Source: F23-B02 sp946405205
GTDB taxonomy: Bacteria; Bacillota; Clostridia; Oscillospirales; Oscillospiraceae
Assembly: GCA_946405205.1 (NCBI GenBank)
Contig: CAMJGL010000002.1
Location: 1 to 64,000 of the forward strand
Length of the DNA stretch: 64,000 nt
Reading direction: 5' to 3'
Shown here: piece after piece, positions 40,764-49,027 of the stretch
Layout: each line of letters starts with the position of its first letter
How positions within the stretch are numbered: the stretch's first letter is position 1
Translations under genes and position numbers: made by a program
Notes under the pieces: model-generated
Told to the model about the DNA's origin: nothing
The model's input: only the letters and a program-made list of their open reading frames with translations
Database searches by the model: none

Positions 40764-43244
40764 TTAGGTATTTTGTAAAAACAGCTCGGAAAGCTGCTTT
40801 CTCTTGGTTCGGGTGTCGCCCTCGATATGAAGTTTGGAATAGATCTGATTCACATACTGCTTGACGCTGCCCTCGGAGAGAAACAGCCTTTCCGCGATCT
40901 CGCGGTTGGAAAGCCGCTGTGCCATCAGATTTACAATTTCAAATTCCCGCTGTGTCAGCGCGTCGAACGCGCCCGGGCGGGTGCTTGCCGCTTTTCGCGC
41001 TTTTGCCGCTTCGCCCAGCCCGATGATCTTCTCGATCAGGTCACTCTTGATCTCCCGTGCCAGTATCGGCTGCAAGCGGTCGTAGTTCTCCGCAAACGGC
41101 ATCACAAGGCCGTCCGGCGCGGCATCGGAAAGCGCCCTTGAGAGCCATGCGCTCGCTTCCTCGGATTTTCCCAGCAGCTCATAGGCCGCAACGGTCTGAA
41201 TACGGATATGCAGCGCGACCAGCGCATAGTGCATTGCTTCGCACACGGCCAGCTGTCCCTCGCTGCGTCCGATCACCTTGGTATAGGCGCCCTGGGCAAG
41301 GTACACCTGATTTTCGATCATCTCCATCATCGGCTTGCCCGGCGCAAGGAAATTGATCGTGGAAAGCTGATGCTCGGCAAAAACGGGAGGGATCCGCTCC
41401 GTCTCGCCCAGCAGGGCGTGGTAGTAGGCGCGGGTGGCAGTCCATATATTGATCCATGCGGCGTCGTGATGACGCAGCAGCTCCGCGCGGCGTTCCTCGA
41501 AGGAACAGCGCTGCTCCATATCCATATGAAGGGAGAGCCGCCATGCGAGGAAGTCACAGCACAGGGCCATATTCTCCTGCCCGTTGCCCTCGATCTGGGC
41601 ATAGGCGCTTTCCAGCTCGATGTGCGCGTCCGTGAAACGGCCCTGCATGAACGCCGCCTCCGCCCGCATGATGGTTTCCGCGCCCTGTCCGTGGTTGCCC
41701 GTGACCTTATAGTAATGGGGCATACACTCATCCATCTCGGCAAGCTCGCTTTGCAGCTCCCCCGGCGCACGATAGAACATCATCAGAACGGACGGCGAGC
41801 CGAAGGTCCAGCCGCCGCTGTTCTGGATACTGATGGCAAGGCGGGACATCTGGCTGCTGGCGCTGCGGTGCAGGCGGCTCATGGCGCTGATGTCATTGTA
41901 GCAGAGAAAGCTCATAATGAGGTCGCACTCGCCCAGCAGGTTGCCGCGTTCTTCTTCCGGAAGCGCCGTGTGCTCCTCAAGGGAAGCCAGCAGGAGTGCC
42001 TTCACCTCCATCATCTTCGGGATCTGCCGCCATGTGAACATACGGCGCATCAGCACCAGAATCGACAATGGATGCTCCTTCAGCACGGCAGCAGGACACG
42101 CCTCAATATCGGAGAGCACGGTCTGCGGGTCAAGCGAGGAGAGCAGGATGCCCGCGTCTTTTTGTATGACGCGCATCAGAGCGTCGTAATTTCCGCTTCG
42201 CCGGTAAACTGCCATGGCGTGTAAATACTGCCTGTGGTTTTCGTACCACGCTCCGAAGCGCTCCAAATAGAAAGCCTGTTTTGCCTTATCCAGCAACAGG
42301 AATCTGCGCTCGGCACATTCCTTCATCATGTGGTGGAAGCGGAAGGTCACACCGTCCGGCAGACATTTTACAAATGCGTTTTGCGCGGTCAATACGGCAA
42401 GCAGCTTTTCCGCATCGGCGTCTCCTGTGACGAAGCGTGCCATTTCCACGGTAAACTCATCGGCAAGCCCCATGACCGCCAGAAACTCCTGCTGCTTTTC
42501 AGGGAGCGGGTCGATCATAGCGGCGGTGAACGTGGCATAAATGTCGGAATTGTGGTCGGGCAGCTCCCCACGCTCGTAGAGTGTCCGCAGGTTCAGATAG
42601 ACGGCGGAAAACCAGCCCTCGCTGGAATAGAGCAGGGCTTCGACCTGCGCATCGGAAAGCTCGGTACCGCATCGGTGAGCATAAATGGCAAGCTCCGTGT
42701 GGTTTAGCCGCAGCTGCTCCGTGCCGATCCGGTAAACCTTGCCCCCCAGCCGGACGGTTTCTGCGGCGGGCAGGAAACGGTCCCGGCTGGCAACGATCAG
42801 GTGTACGTTACCCGGCAGACGGTTTGCAAGGGTGCAGAGAAAACCGGAAACGCGGATGTCCGTCAGCAGGTGAAAATCATCGATAAAGATGTAGCAGGCG
42901 GTTTCTCCTGCCAGCTCATGGCAAAGATCGTCTGCCAGCAGTCCCCCGCCGGCGGCATCTGTGGGACTGGTATAGTCCCGCAGGAAGTCAAAGCCCGCCC
43001 GTGCGAAGGCGTCCTGCACGCTTTTCCAGAAGATCGCAAGATTGTCGGAATACACGCTGATGCGGATGACATTTAATGCTTCTGCTTTGGCGCGCTGTTC
43101 CAGATACCAGTTCACTGCCGTTGTTTTGCCATAACCCATAGGCGCCACCACCGTGGTCAGGGCGCAGCGAGAGATGGGCCGCAGACTCTCCTGCAATCGC
43201 TCGGATATGTAAATGGTATTCAGATTCCATTTCGGTTTTGGCAT
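40764..43244 (-). CDS. MalT/LuxR-family ATP-dependent transcription regulator
   Basis: 826 residues. ATG 43244 is chosen (GGAGG eight bases upstream); the GTG at 43253 abuts the ribosome site. An N-terminal STAND-type NTPase has Walker A APMGYGKTT (~35) and Walker B CYIFIDDFHLL (~120), then winged-helix and long TPR-like helices, and a C-terminal LuxR HTH (LTQREFEIVNLMAQRL, NREIAERLFLSEGSVKQYV). Proteins of this class assemble and activate transcription on binding an inducer with ATP. The inducer and targets are unknown. The gene is downstream of a truncated HTH gene from one promoter and has its own terminator. Confidence 0.93.
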   Translation of the reverse strand: MPKPKWNLNTIYISERLQESLRPISRCALTTVVAPMGYGKTTAVNWYLEQRAKAEALNVIRISVYSDNLAIFWKSVQDAFARAGFDFLRDYTSPTDAAGGGLLADDLCHELAGETACYIFIDDFHLLTDIRVSGFLCTLANRLPGNVHLIVASRDRFLPAAETVRLGGKVYRIGTEQLRLNHTELAIYAHRCGTELSDAQVEALLYSSEGWFSAVYLNLRTLYERGELPDHNSDIYATFTAAMIDPLPEKQQEFLAVMGLADEFTVEMARFVTGDADAEKLLAVLTAQNAFVKCLPDGVTFRFHHMMKECAERRFLLLDKAKQAFYLERFGAWYENHRQYLHAMAVYRRSGNYDALMRVIQKDAGILLSSLDPQTVLSDIEACPAAVLKEHPLSILVLMRRMFTWRQIPKMMEVKALLLASLEEHTALPEEERGNLLGECDLIMSFLCYNDISAMSRLHRSASSQMSRLAISIQNSGGWTFGSPSVLMMFYRAPGELQSELAEMDECMPHYYKVTGNHGQGAETIMRAEAAFMQGRFTDAHIELESAYAQIEGNGQENMALCCDFLAWRLSLHMDMEQRCSFEERRAELLRHHDAAWINIWTATRAYYHALLGETERIPPVFAEHQLSTINFLAPGKPMMEMIENQVYLAQGAYTKVIGRSEGQLAVCEAMHYALVALHIRIQTVAAYELLGKSEEASAWLSRALSDAAPDGLVMPFAENYDRLQPILAREIKSDLIEKIIGLGEAAKARKAASTRPGAFDALTQREFEIVNLMAQRLSNREIAERLFLSEGSVKQYVNQIYSKLHIEGDTRTKRKQLSELFLQNT

Positions 43245-43249
43245 GGCGT

Positions 43250-43450
43250 TCACCTCCGGCTCATTCTATTTGTATTTGCTTTACGCGGGTAAGACGGCTT
43301 TTTCGCATCCTACGGAATTGCCCGGGACCTCCCGAAACGGGATGCACCGGGAATACGTCCTTCAGCGCAGTATTGATTGACCCTCCGCTCCGATACACCC
43401 CAGCGGCAGGATGCTTCCCGTATGGAGATATGACCCTTGATCCCGTTCAT
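43250..43450 (-). pseudogene. HTH gene interrupted by an in-frame amber codon
   Basis: ATG 43450 has GGAGG six bases upstream. The frame encodes a MerR/excisionase-like HTH (SIREASCRWGVSERRVNQYC, then GRIPGASRFGRSRAIP) for 46 codons, then TAG at 43312-43310. Reading on in the same frame gives DAKKPSYPRKANTNRMSRR and TGA. In the family I recall, AIP is followed by a xDAxKP-type segment, so the stop looks like a recent nonsense mutation. The continuation contains the ribosome site of the regulator gene. Confidence 0.6.
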
Positions 43451-43486
43451 ATCGAACCTCCGTGAGGAAATGATCCAACAGAATAC

Positions 43487-43515
43487 ATTATATACGAATA
43501 ACCGCAGTTTTTTCA
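43487..43515 (-). promoter_or_regulatory. Promoter of the HTH/MalT-like regulator transcript
   Basis: Minus strand TTGAAA (43515-43510), 17 bp, TATAAT (43492-43487), about 36 bp before the HTH start codon. Confidence 0.7.
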
Positions 43516-43939
43516 AGAATCTGATGGAAATCGTTCCTGAGCTTTTTCGTCCGTATTTGGAAAAATGCGGGGCGTTCACCGTAGTAGTAGTGAGAAAAGA
43601 GATACCGTAAAATGATGCACCATGCCTTCAAAACACGGTGCATTGTATCCATGAGCGGTAGGTATGCAAAAAAACCGCCTGTTTTGGGCGGTTTTTCGTA
43701 TGGAGCGCGACACGTGCCGCCGGCGGCAAACCTTTTTTGACGGTTTTTAAGATGAGTGTTGAACAAACGCGGCACACATGATACAATTAAAAATTGAAGT
43801 AACGCCGCCTGTTCTTCGCAGTATATAATACCCGGGAAGTCATGCGGCTTTATTTGACAATCATTGTTCCCCGGGGCTTTATTATGTCTGAACATATTAC
43901 TGCGTATCGGGTCGGGCAAACAGAAAGAAGGAAATACGA
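43516..43939. other. Gene-free divergent region with a bidirectional hairpin
   Basis: No gene seen. At about 43670-43696 AAAAAACCGCC-TGTTTT-GGCGGTTTTT is a classic bidirectional terminator, odd between two divergent genes and perhaps left from a lost gene. A TATAAT occurs at 43824-43829 upstream of the lipoprotein gene, but no -35 at the right distance was found. Confidence 0.5.
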
Positions 43940-45706
43940 TTGAAGATCCGGAAGAGAGTTATCATGCTCGCTTTGGCCGTGGTGATGCTTTTTTCTTTGA
44001 GCGCCTGCGGCCAGAAGTTTGATTCCTCCGAACTGACATCTGCCGAACAGGCAGCCAAGGCTGTTGTTGACAGCATTGAATTCAACAAAGGCGAGGAGCT
44101 GAAAGAGGTCTGCGTTCTGCAGGCGGAGGATCTGGCCTCCGTGCTGGGCAAGGAAGCCGACCTGTCCGGCTGGGATATATCCGAGGCTGCTTATGCGGTG
44201 CTGCTGCGGGTCGGAGAAAAGGCCGGCTCTTCCGGTTCCGTGACCGTTTCGGCCGACACAGCCGCCGCCGACAGCACGGCTGCGTCCGGGACGGACAAAG
44301 GCTCAGATAAAAGCTACACCTCTGTCGCCCTTGTGAGCGCGGAAAACAAGGTGCTTTACTGCAGCTATACAAGAGGTGGGACGCTGGAGGCCGCATATGT
44401 GCAGGCCTTCGGCAGCGACAACGACTCCGCTCAGGAGGCGCGCTACGAGCTGGCCCAGAAAACCATCGCGGCCGACGAGTACGAGCAGAAGAACGCGGAG
44501 GCGGTGAACGGCTTTAAAGAAGCCATTGCCGACAAGCTCATGGCCGACCCCGATTATTGCTATACCGCCGAATACATCAACACCGCCAAAAGCATGGGCG
44601 TAAAAGCCTATGCCGATATGCAGGAGGAGATCCGCGCAGCGGAGCATCGGGTCAAAACCCTGGAGAAGGCCGAAAACAGCGACTCATTATTGAGCATGGC
44701 CGAGGCTGAAACAATGGCCTCGACCTGGGCCACCCTTGAGAAGCAGCGCTGGGAGCTTTTGGGCTACCTGGCCGACACACAGCAGAAGCTGGACGCCCTG
44801 ACCCAGGACCAGAGCGACGTGATCGCGGAGTTTGAAAGCAAGGCAGCCGGCCTGAAGGCGGATGATCCGGACTATATGTGCGGCGTCGATTACCTGAAGC
44901 TGTGTCTGAGCAGCGAGGTCAATAACCAGTACGACGTCTACAAACGCCAGATCGATATTTACAGCGAGAGCATAGATAATCTGGTCGCCTGCATGGACCT
45001 GACGGACACAAAGGAGATCGACCACAGGTGCGAGCTGCTCAACACCCGTCAGGAAACGGAGAGCGACTATGTAAACGCGCTGAAGACCTATGTGCAGTGC
45101 ATTATAAACAAGGAAGCCTTCGAGGCGGAGAACAAGGCCGCGATCGACGCATATGACAGCGCCCTGGATGCGGCGAAGAAAAAATCCGGCAGCGACTATG
45201 CCAAGGACATGGATTTCATCAAGGCCGATGTGCAGTACGGAGAGCTTATAAAGCAGCGCGACGCCCATGCCAACGCGGTGGAGGAATCAAAAAAGGCCGC
45301 CGATCAGATCAAGACCGAAGGCGAGGCTGATGTGGCAGAGCTCGAGGAAGCCTATGCCGAGGCAAAGCAGGCAGCCGCAATAAAGCAGGCGCAGGCGAAT
45401 CTGCTGGAATATTGCAAGGAACTTGACGTGACGACCGGAGAGTATGAGGCGGAAGCCGGCCAGTGGGGAAAGCTGCCCCAGGAGTATCTGGATTATCAGA
45501 ACCCCCTGCTCTCTTACTATTCTCCTCCGTCCTCGAGCTACTCGGGTTCAGGCAGCTCGGGTTCGTATTCCGGCAGCAGCAGCAATAAGGGCGCAGGCGG
45601 CTACGATATGCCGAATGAAAACGATGAGACGTTCTCGGACTACGTAAAACGAGTCGACCCCGACCTGTACGATTCCATGAAGGATATCTACGATTCTCTG
45701 AAATAA
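43940..45706 (+). CDS. Large coiled-coil lipoprotein
   Basis: 588 residues from TTG 43940, chosen because AAGAAGGAA lies upstream and the product then starts with a signal peptide KIRKRVIMLALAVVMLF and lipobox LSAC (Cys ~23). The mature protein is mostly charged helix (Glu, Lys, Ala) with several coiled-coil stretches (~150-300 and ~390-510), then a Ser/Gly/Tyr-rich low-complexity segment (~525-555) and an acidic end. No enzyme motif. An extended, membrane-tethered surface or wall-spanning protein is inferred. Confidence 0.85.
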   Translation: MKIRKRVIMLALAVVMLFSLSACGQKFDSSELTSAEQAAKAVVDSIEFNKGEELKEVCVLQAEDLASVLGKEADLSGWDISEAAYAVLLRVGEKAGSSGSVTVSADTAAADSTAASGTDKGSDKSYTSVALVSAENKVLYCSYTRGGTLEAAYVQAFGSDNDSAQEARYELAQKTIAADEYEQKNAEAVNGFKEAIADKLMADPDYCYTAEYINTAKSMGVKAYADMQEEIRAAEHRVKTLEKAENSDSLLSMAEAETMASTWATLEKQRWELLGYLADTQQKLDALTQDQSDVIAEFESKAAGLKADDPDYMCGVDYLKLCLSSEVNNQYDVYKRQIDIYSESIDNLVACMDLTDTKEIDHRCELLNTRQETESDYVNALKTYVQCIINKEAFEAENKAAIDAYDSALDAAKKKSGSDYAKDMDFIKADVQYGELIKQRDAHANAVEESKKAADQIKTEGEADVAELEEAYAEAKQAAAIKQAQANLLEYCKELDVTTGEYEAEAGQWGKLPQEYLDYQNPLLSYYSPPSSSYSGSGSSGSYSGSSSNKGAGGYDMPNENDETFSDYVKRVDPDLYDSMKDIYDSLK

Positions 45707-45734
45707 ACCGCGCCGGTCACAAACGGACAACAGA

Positions 45735-45770
45735 CGACCCCCTGTGCAGGATGCCCTGCACAGGGGGTTT
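45735..45770 (+). terminator. Terminator of the coiled-coil lipoprotein gene
   Basis: CCCCCTGTGCAGG pairs perfectly with CCTGCACAGGGGG around ATGC, followed by TTTATG. The stem is very stable and the T-run short. Confidence 0.75.
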
Positions 45771-45799
45771 ATGCTGCCTATAAACGCGCTTGAGGTATT

Positions 45800-45893
45800 T
45801 GCCGTGACGTTATAACTCATTGCAAAGGGCTGACCCGATTCGTCATACACAAAGTCTATGACATTACTGCCCCATGTCTTGCTCCTGCGCGTT
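45800..45893 (-). pseudogene. Remnant of an RHS-repeat protein
   Basis: Minus-strand reading KTRRSKTWGS-NVIDFVYDESGQPFAMSYN matches the conserved core of RHS/YD repeats just before a variable toxin tip. It is preceded by TGA and has no start. It lies beside the immunity-like genes at 45900-46715 and the nuclease tip at 46730, so it is probably a leftover tip junction from an Rhs toxin locus. Confidence 0.55.
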
Positions 45894-45899
45894 TTTACG

Positions 45900-46151
45900 C
45901 TATTTCACTAAATCAATATTGTCATTCAAGTATTTTCTCCCTTTGCTTGTCATAGTGAACCAAGAATCCTCGAATACTTCTGTATCATTGTAATATACAT
46001 TGATAAATTCTTCTGATATCATCAATTTCAGCAGAGAAACAATCCTCTCCATTGATAGATTATGTCCGTAATACTCCAAATTCTCTCGTATTTGAACGAT
46101 ACTCTCAGGGCTGTCTGCCATTGCATCCAGGATAATAAACACTTCATTCAT
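45900..46151 (-). CDS. Small winged-helix-like protein
   Basis: 83 residues from ATG 46151 (GTGAGG nine bases upstream; the ATG at 46172 has no ribosome site). A helical start NEVFIILDAMADSPESIVQI and a later FTMTSKGRKYL look like a small winged helix. It is AT-rich relative to the window. Unrecognised. Placed after the SMI1/KNR4 gene in the toxin/immunity remnant, it may be a second immunity or accessory gene. Confidence 0.6.
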   Translation of the reverse strand: MNEVFIILDAMADSPESIVQIRENLEYYGHNLSMERIVSLLKLMISEEFINVYYNDTEVFEDSWFTMTSKGRKYLNDNIDLVK

Positions 46152-46198
46152 TACCGTTGCCTCACTTTCCATATTGCAACTGCATAAGTATGTAAGCG

Positions 46199-46238
46199 CA
46201 TGGTGGCTGCAGCTTTTTATATTGCTGTAGCCACCATG
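46199..46238. repeat. Perfect-ended inverted repeat between small genes
   Basis: CATGGTGGCTGCAGC (46199-46213) and GCTGTAGCCACCATG (46224-46238) form a 15-bp stem with one mismatch around an AT loop. No adjacent T-run, so it is more likely a processing or stabilising hairpin than a terminator. Confidence 0.55.
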
Positions 46239-46262
46239 TGTTGGGTAACCAAATTAATGAGC

Positions 46263-46715
46263 TTATTCGTCGGAAACAATTTTACGCAAAAGCTCATTGA
46301 AGTTTTTCGCTATTACATACATATCACCAATTGAATATGAACATTCTTCATCTTCCTCAACATCCATTGTTTCGTGATCCCACCAAACAACTCGTCCATA
46401 AGAATTTGAATCTAAGGACATACACAAAAGATTCCCTCCTTCTGCCTCTGCAATCGGAACACAAAGCATTGGCATACGACCTTTGTAGGCGTCTAAAACA
46501 TCTTTGAAATTTGAGCAATCATCATCCGATGTTCCATAAAAATATCGGACAGCACACTCATCGAAATCCGAAATGATATTTGAGTCTAATTCGCCATCAT
46601 TGTGCTTTTCAAGAAAAGCTAAGTATTCTGGCGGAAAATTAAACCCATTTTCTAAACATACATTAAGGAATTCACCTTTGTCAAATTTCTGTTCTGCCTC
46701 AAAAATGTCTACCAT
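46263..46715 (-). CDS. SMI1/KNR4 (SUKH) family immunity-type protein
   Basis: 150 residues with the SUKH layout: FPPEYLAFLEKHNDGEL near the start, LCVPIAEAEGGNLLCMSL and GRVVWWDHET in the middle, AKNFNELLRKI at the end. The family commonly protects against polymorphic nuclease toxins, especially HNH/WHH types. It begins 14 bp after a WHH nuclease tip fragment on the same strand, the expected toxin-then-immunity order. AT-rich, suggesting transfer. Confidence 0.88.
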   Translation of the reverse strand: MVDIFEAEQKFDKGEFLNVCLENGFNFPPEYLAFLEKHNDGELDSNIISDFDECAVRYFYGTSDDDCSNFKDVLDAYKGRMPMLCVPIAEAEGGNLLCMSLDSNSYGRVVWWDHETMDVEEDEECSYSIGDMYVIAKNFNELLRKIVSDE

Positions 46716-46729
46716 ATTAATCTCCCATT

Positions 46730-46882
46730 CTATAAATACTTAATAACGGCACAGCCACCGGTGTGTCTTACTGCATTATGTAATCTTTGCGGTATAAGTT
46801 GCATAGTACGCCCATCTTCAACATGGTGCCATGTATATCCTCTATATGATAATTTGTTTTCGTTTAATTTATATAGACACAT
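46730..46882 (-). pseudogene. C-terminal WHH/HNH nuclease toxin tip fragment
   Basis: A 50-codon frame containing YTWHHVEDGRTMQLIP and LHNAVRHTGG, the conserved core of WHH-type HNH nucleases carried by Rhs and contact-dependent toxins. AGGAAGGG precedes the ATG, but an in-frame TAG lies 12 bases upstream, and the full delivery part is missing. Another open stretch further upstream (46900-46985) reads GFGYSTIGGLFMDL, possibly more of the same broken toxin. Only the metal-binding end of the nuclease remains. Confidence 0.7.
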
Positions 46883-47028
46883 TGTTTTCCCTTCCTACTA
46901 TCGACAACCATATTGCTTGGTGCCATAATATAAATCCATAAATAGGCCGCCAATAGTGGAATAACCGAATCCTTTTTTATAACCTTATAGCGGATACAGC
47001 ACAGGAAGCTGCTCCTTGCGCCGTTCGA

Positions 47029-47625
47029 TCACGGCTCGGCGGGCGCGGCGGTGGGGAGCTTTACCGTGCCCGCGGTGTTGTTGGTCCCGTAGACATAGCC
47101 CACGGTGAGCTCGCCCGTTTCCTCGTTCAGCTCGCAGGAGGTGACGGTGAGCTGCCATGAGGGGCAGTCGATCTCCGTCTGGTAGTAGTAGCTGCCGTGG
47201 TCGAATATGCTCCGCACCACCATCTTGTGGCCGTTGTCGTAGTCGTAATACGCAACGAGCTCGCCGTTATCCCAGAAGGCGTTGAAGAACGACTCGGAGA
47301 CGAAGCCGTTTTTCACGTCGTAGTAGCGGCAGAAGAAATGCTCGTCGGAGGTGAAGCGGATGCCGAGCAGATCGGGGTTTATTATGGCCACCTGCGGCTG
47401 CTCGGCGCAGAGCGCGCTCTCGAGCGTTTCGCCGTTTTTCGCGGTGACGCTGTAGCTGTACCGCGTGACGCCGTTCGAGTGCTCCTCGCTGACCTTGAAG
47501 CAGTCGCCGGCGCTGAGCACGACCCCTGTGGCCTCGGGCTTGGTATCGCTTACTGTTTTATTGCCTCCGCAGCCGGTCAGCAGCAGGGCGCAGAGCAAAA
47601 AGGCGGCAAAAATCGTCTTCTTCAT
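47029..47625 (-). CDS. Lipoprotein, unknown
   Basis: 198 residues. Signal peptide and lipobox LLLTGCGGN (Cys ~19). The mature part is beta-rich with HSNGVTRYSYSVTAKNGE and DNGHKMVVRSIFDHGSYYY; no recognised family. It follows the dihydrofolate reductase gene by 3 bp and so is probably in the thyA-DHFR transcript, though no functional link is evident. Confidence 0.85.
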   Translation of the reverse strand: MKKTIFAAFLLCALLLTGCGGNKTVSDTKPEATGVVLSAGDCFKVSEEHSNGVTRYSYSVTAKNGETLESALCAEQPQVAIINPDLLGIRFTSDEHFFCRYYDVKNGFVSESFFNAFWDNGELVAYYDYDNGHKMVVRSIFDHGSYYYQTEIDCPSWQLTVTSCELNEETGELTVGYVYGTNNTAGTVKLPTAAPAEP

Positions 47626-47628
47626 CGC

Positions 47629-48102
47629 TCATTTCCTTTCGTAGCACACAAATCTGTATGAGATATCGCCCTCGCGCAGCTCCTCGCCGGGGTCCGTTAT
47701 CTCCCACGCGGGGTCGTCGTCGAGGTTCGGGAAAAAGCTGTCCGACTCGGGACGGCAGCCGATCTTCGTGACGAATACTCTGTTGAGATAAGGGAAAAAT
47801 TCGCGGAATACGCTCGCCCCGCCGAGCACCAGCGCATCGCCTCCGCAGAGGGATACAGCCTCCGCGGCGCTGTGGGCGGTCTCCGCGCCGTCAAACTCGA
47901 TATCCTGCCTTGTGATGACAATGTTGCGGCGGTTTTTGAGGGGCCTGCCGCCGGGAAAATCGCCCAGCGTGCGGCGGCCGACGATGACCGTCCTGCCCTT
48001 CGTGAGCGCCACAAAATGCGCCCTGTCGGCCTTGAGAACGACCGGCTGGGTACCGTCCGCGCCGATACCCCAGTCTGAATATACTGCAACTATAGCGTCC
48101 AT
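47629..48102 (-). CDS. folA: Dihydrofolate reductase
   Basis: 157 residues, close to the usual ~160. IVAVYSDWGIGADGTQPVVLKADRAHF is the N-terminal folate/NADPH region; VIVGRRTLGDFPGGRPLKNRRNIV and LVLGGASVFREFFPY are conserved NADPH contacts. The Met20-loop tryptophan is present in DWGIG, and the active-site acidic residue is D26 in KADRAHF. It regenerates tetrahydrofolate from the dihydrofolate made by the thymidylate synthase encoded one base upstream. Confidence 0.93.
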   Translation of the reverse strand: MDAIVAVYSDWGIGADGTQPVVLKADRAHFVALTKGRTVIVGRRTLGDFPGGRPLKNRRNIVITRQDIEFDGAETAHSAAEAVSLCGGDALVLGGASVFREFFPYLNRVFVTKIGCRPESDSFFPNLDDDPAWEITDPGEELREGDISYRFVCYERK

Positions 48103-48103
48103 A

Positions 48104-48934
48104 TTACACCGCCACGGGTATCTTGGTCTTGAACTCCGAGCACTCGTAGCCCTCCATCTTAAAGCTGTCGCGTGTGAATTTGTAAAAATCGTCGATATCG
48201 GGATCCATGACGAACTTCGGCGCTTTCTTCGGCTCGTTGGCGATTATCTCCTCGATGAGCGGGACGTGGCGGTCGTAGATGTGCGCGTCGGCTATGACGT
48301 GGACAAGCTCGCCCGGCTCGAGATGCGCGACCTGCGCCATCATGCAGGTGAGCACCGAGTACTGCACGACGTTCCAGTTGTTGGCCGCCAGCATATCCTG
48401 CGAGCGCTGGTTGAGTATCGCGTTGAGCTTGTTGCCGCTGACGTTGAAGGTCATCGAATACGCGCAGGGGTAAAGCGCCATCTCGCTCAGGTCGGCGTGA
48501 TTATAGATGTTGGTCATTATGCGCCGCGAGGCGGGGTTGTTTTTCAGATCCCAGATGACCTTGTCGACCTGATCCATGTCGCCCTCGGGGTAGTGGTGCT
48601 TGACGCCGAGCTGATAGCCGTAGGCCTTGCCGATGGAGCCTGTCTCGTCGGCCCACGCGTCCCACACGCGGGTGCGCAGCTCGTTTACGTTGTTGCTCTT
48701 CGCCTGCCATATCCACAGAAGCTCGTCTATCGCCGACTTCCAGTAGGTGCGCCTGATGGTCAGGATGGGAAACTCCTCGGAGAGGTCATAGCGGTTGACT
48801 ATGCCGAATTTCTTCACGGTGTGCGCGGGAGCGCCGTCGTCCCAACGCGGCCTTACGTTCAGGTCCGTGTCCCACACGCCGTTGTCGAGGATGTCCCTGC
48901 AATTTGCGATAAATATTTCATCTGCTCTGCTCAT
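48104..48934 (-). CDS. thyA: Thymidylate synthase
   Basis: 276 residues. Catalytic cysteine in MALYPCAYSMTFNV; RRIMTNIYNHADL and QRSQDMLAANNWNVVQYSVL are the phosphate- and dUMP-binding stretches; HIYDRHVPLI is near the C-terminus. It methylates dUMP with methylenetetrahydrofolate. First gene of the thyA-folA-lipoprotein unit, divergent from the dipicolinate synthase genes. Confidence 0.96.
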   Translation of the reverse strand: MSRADEIFIANCRDILDNGVWDTDLNVRPRWDDGAPAHTVKKFGIVNRYDLSEEFPILTIRRTYWKSAIDELLWIWQAKSNNVNELRTRVWDAWADETGSIGKAYGYQLGVKHHYPEGDMDQVDKVIWDLKNNPASRRIMTNIYNHADLSEMALYPCAYSMTFNVSGNKLNAILNQRSQDMLAANNWNVVQYSVLTCMMAQVAHLEPGELVHVIADAHIYDRHVPLIEEIIANEPKKAPKFVMDPDIDDFYKFTRDSFKMEGYECSEFKTKIPVAV

Positions 48935-48964
48935 ACCGATACCGCCTTATACATTAATGCCGAT

Positions 48965-48994
48965 ATTGTATCACAATCACCCGCGGCCGCGCAA
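48965..48994 (-). promoter_or_regulatory. Promoter of thyA
   Basis: Minus strand TTGCGC (48994-48989), 18 bp, TACAAT (48970-48965). The divergent dipicolinate gene shares this 93-bp gap. A GAATATTATG stretch at 48996-49005 is loosely like a sporulation sigma -10 (GCATANNNTA) but too weak to assert. Confidence 0.45.
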
Positions 48995-49027
48995 CGGAAT
49001 ATTATGAATTGTTTCGGAGGTGATGTG

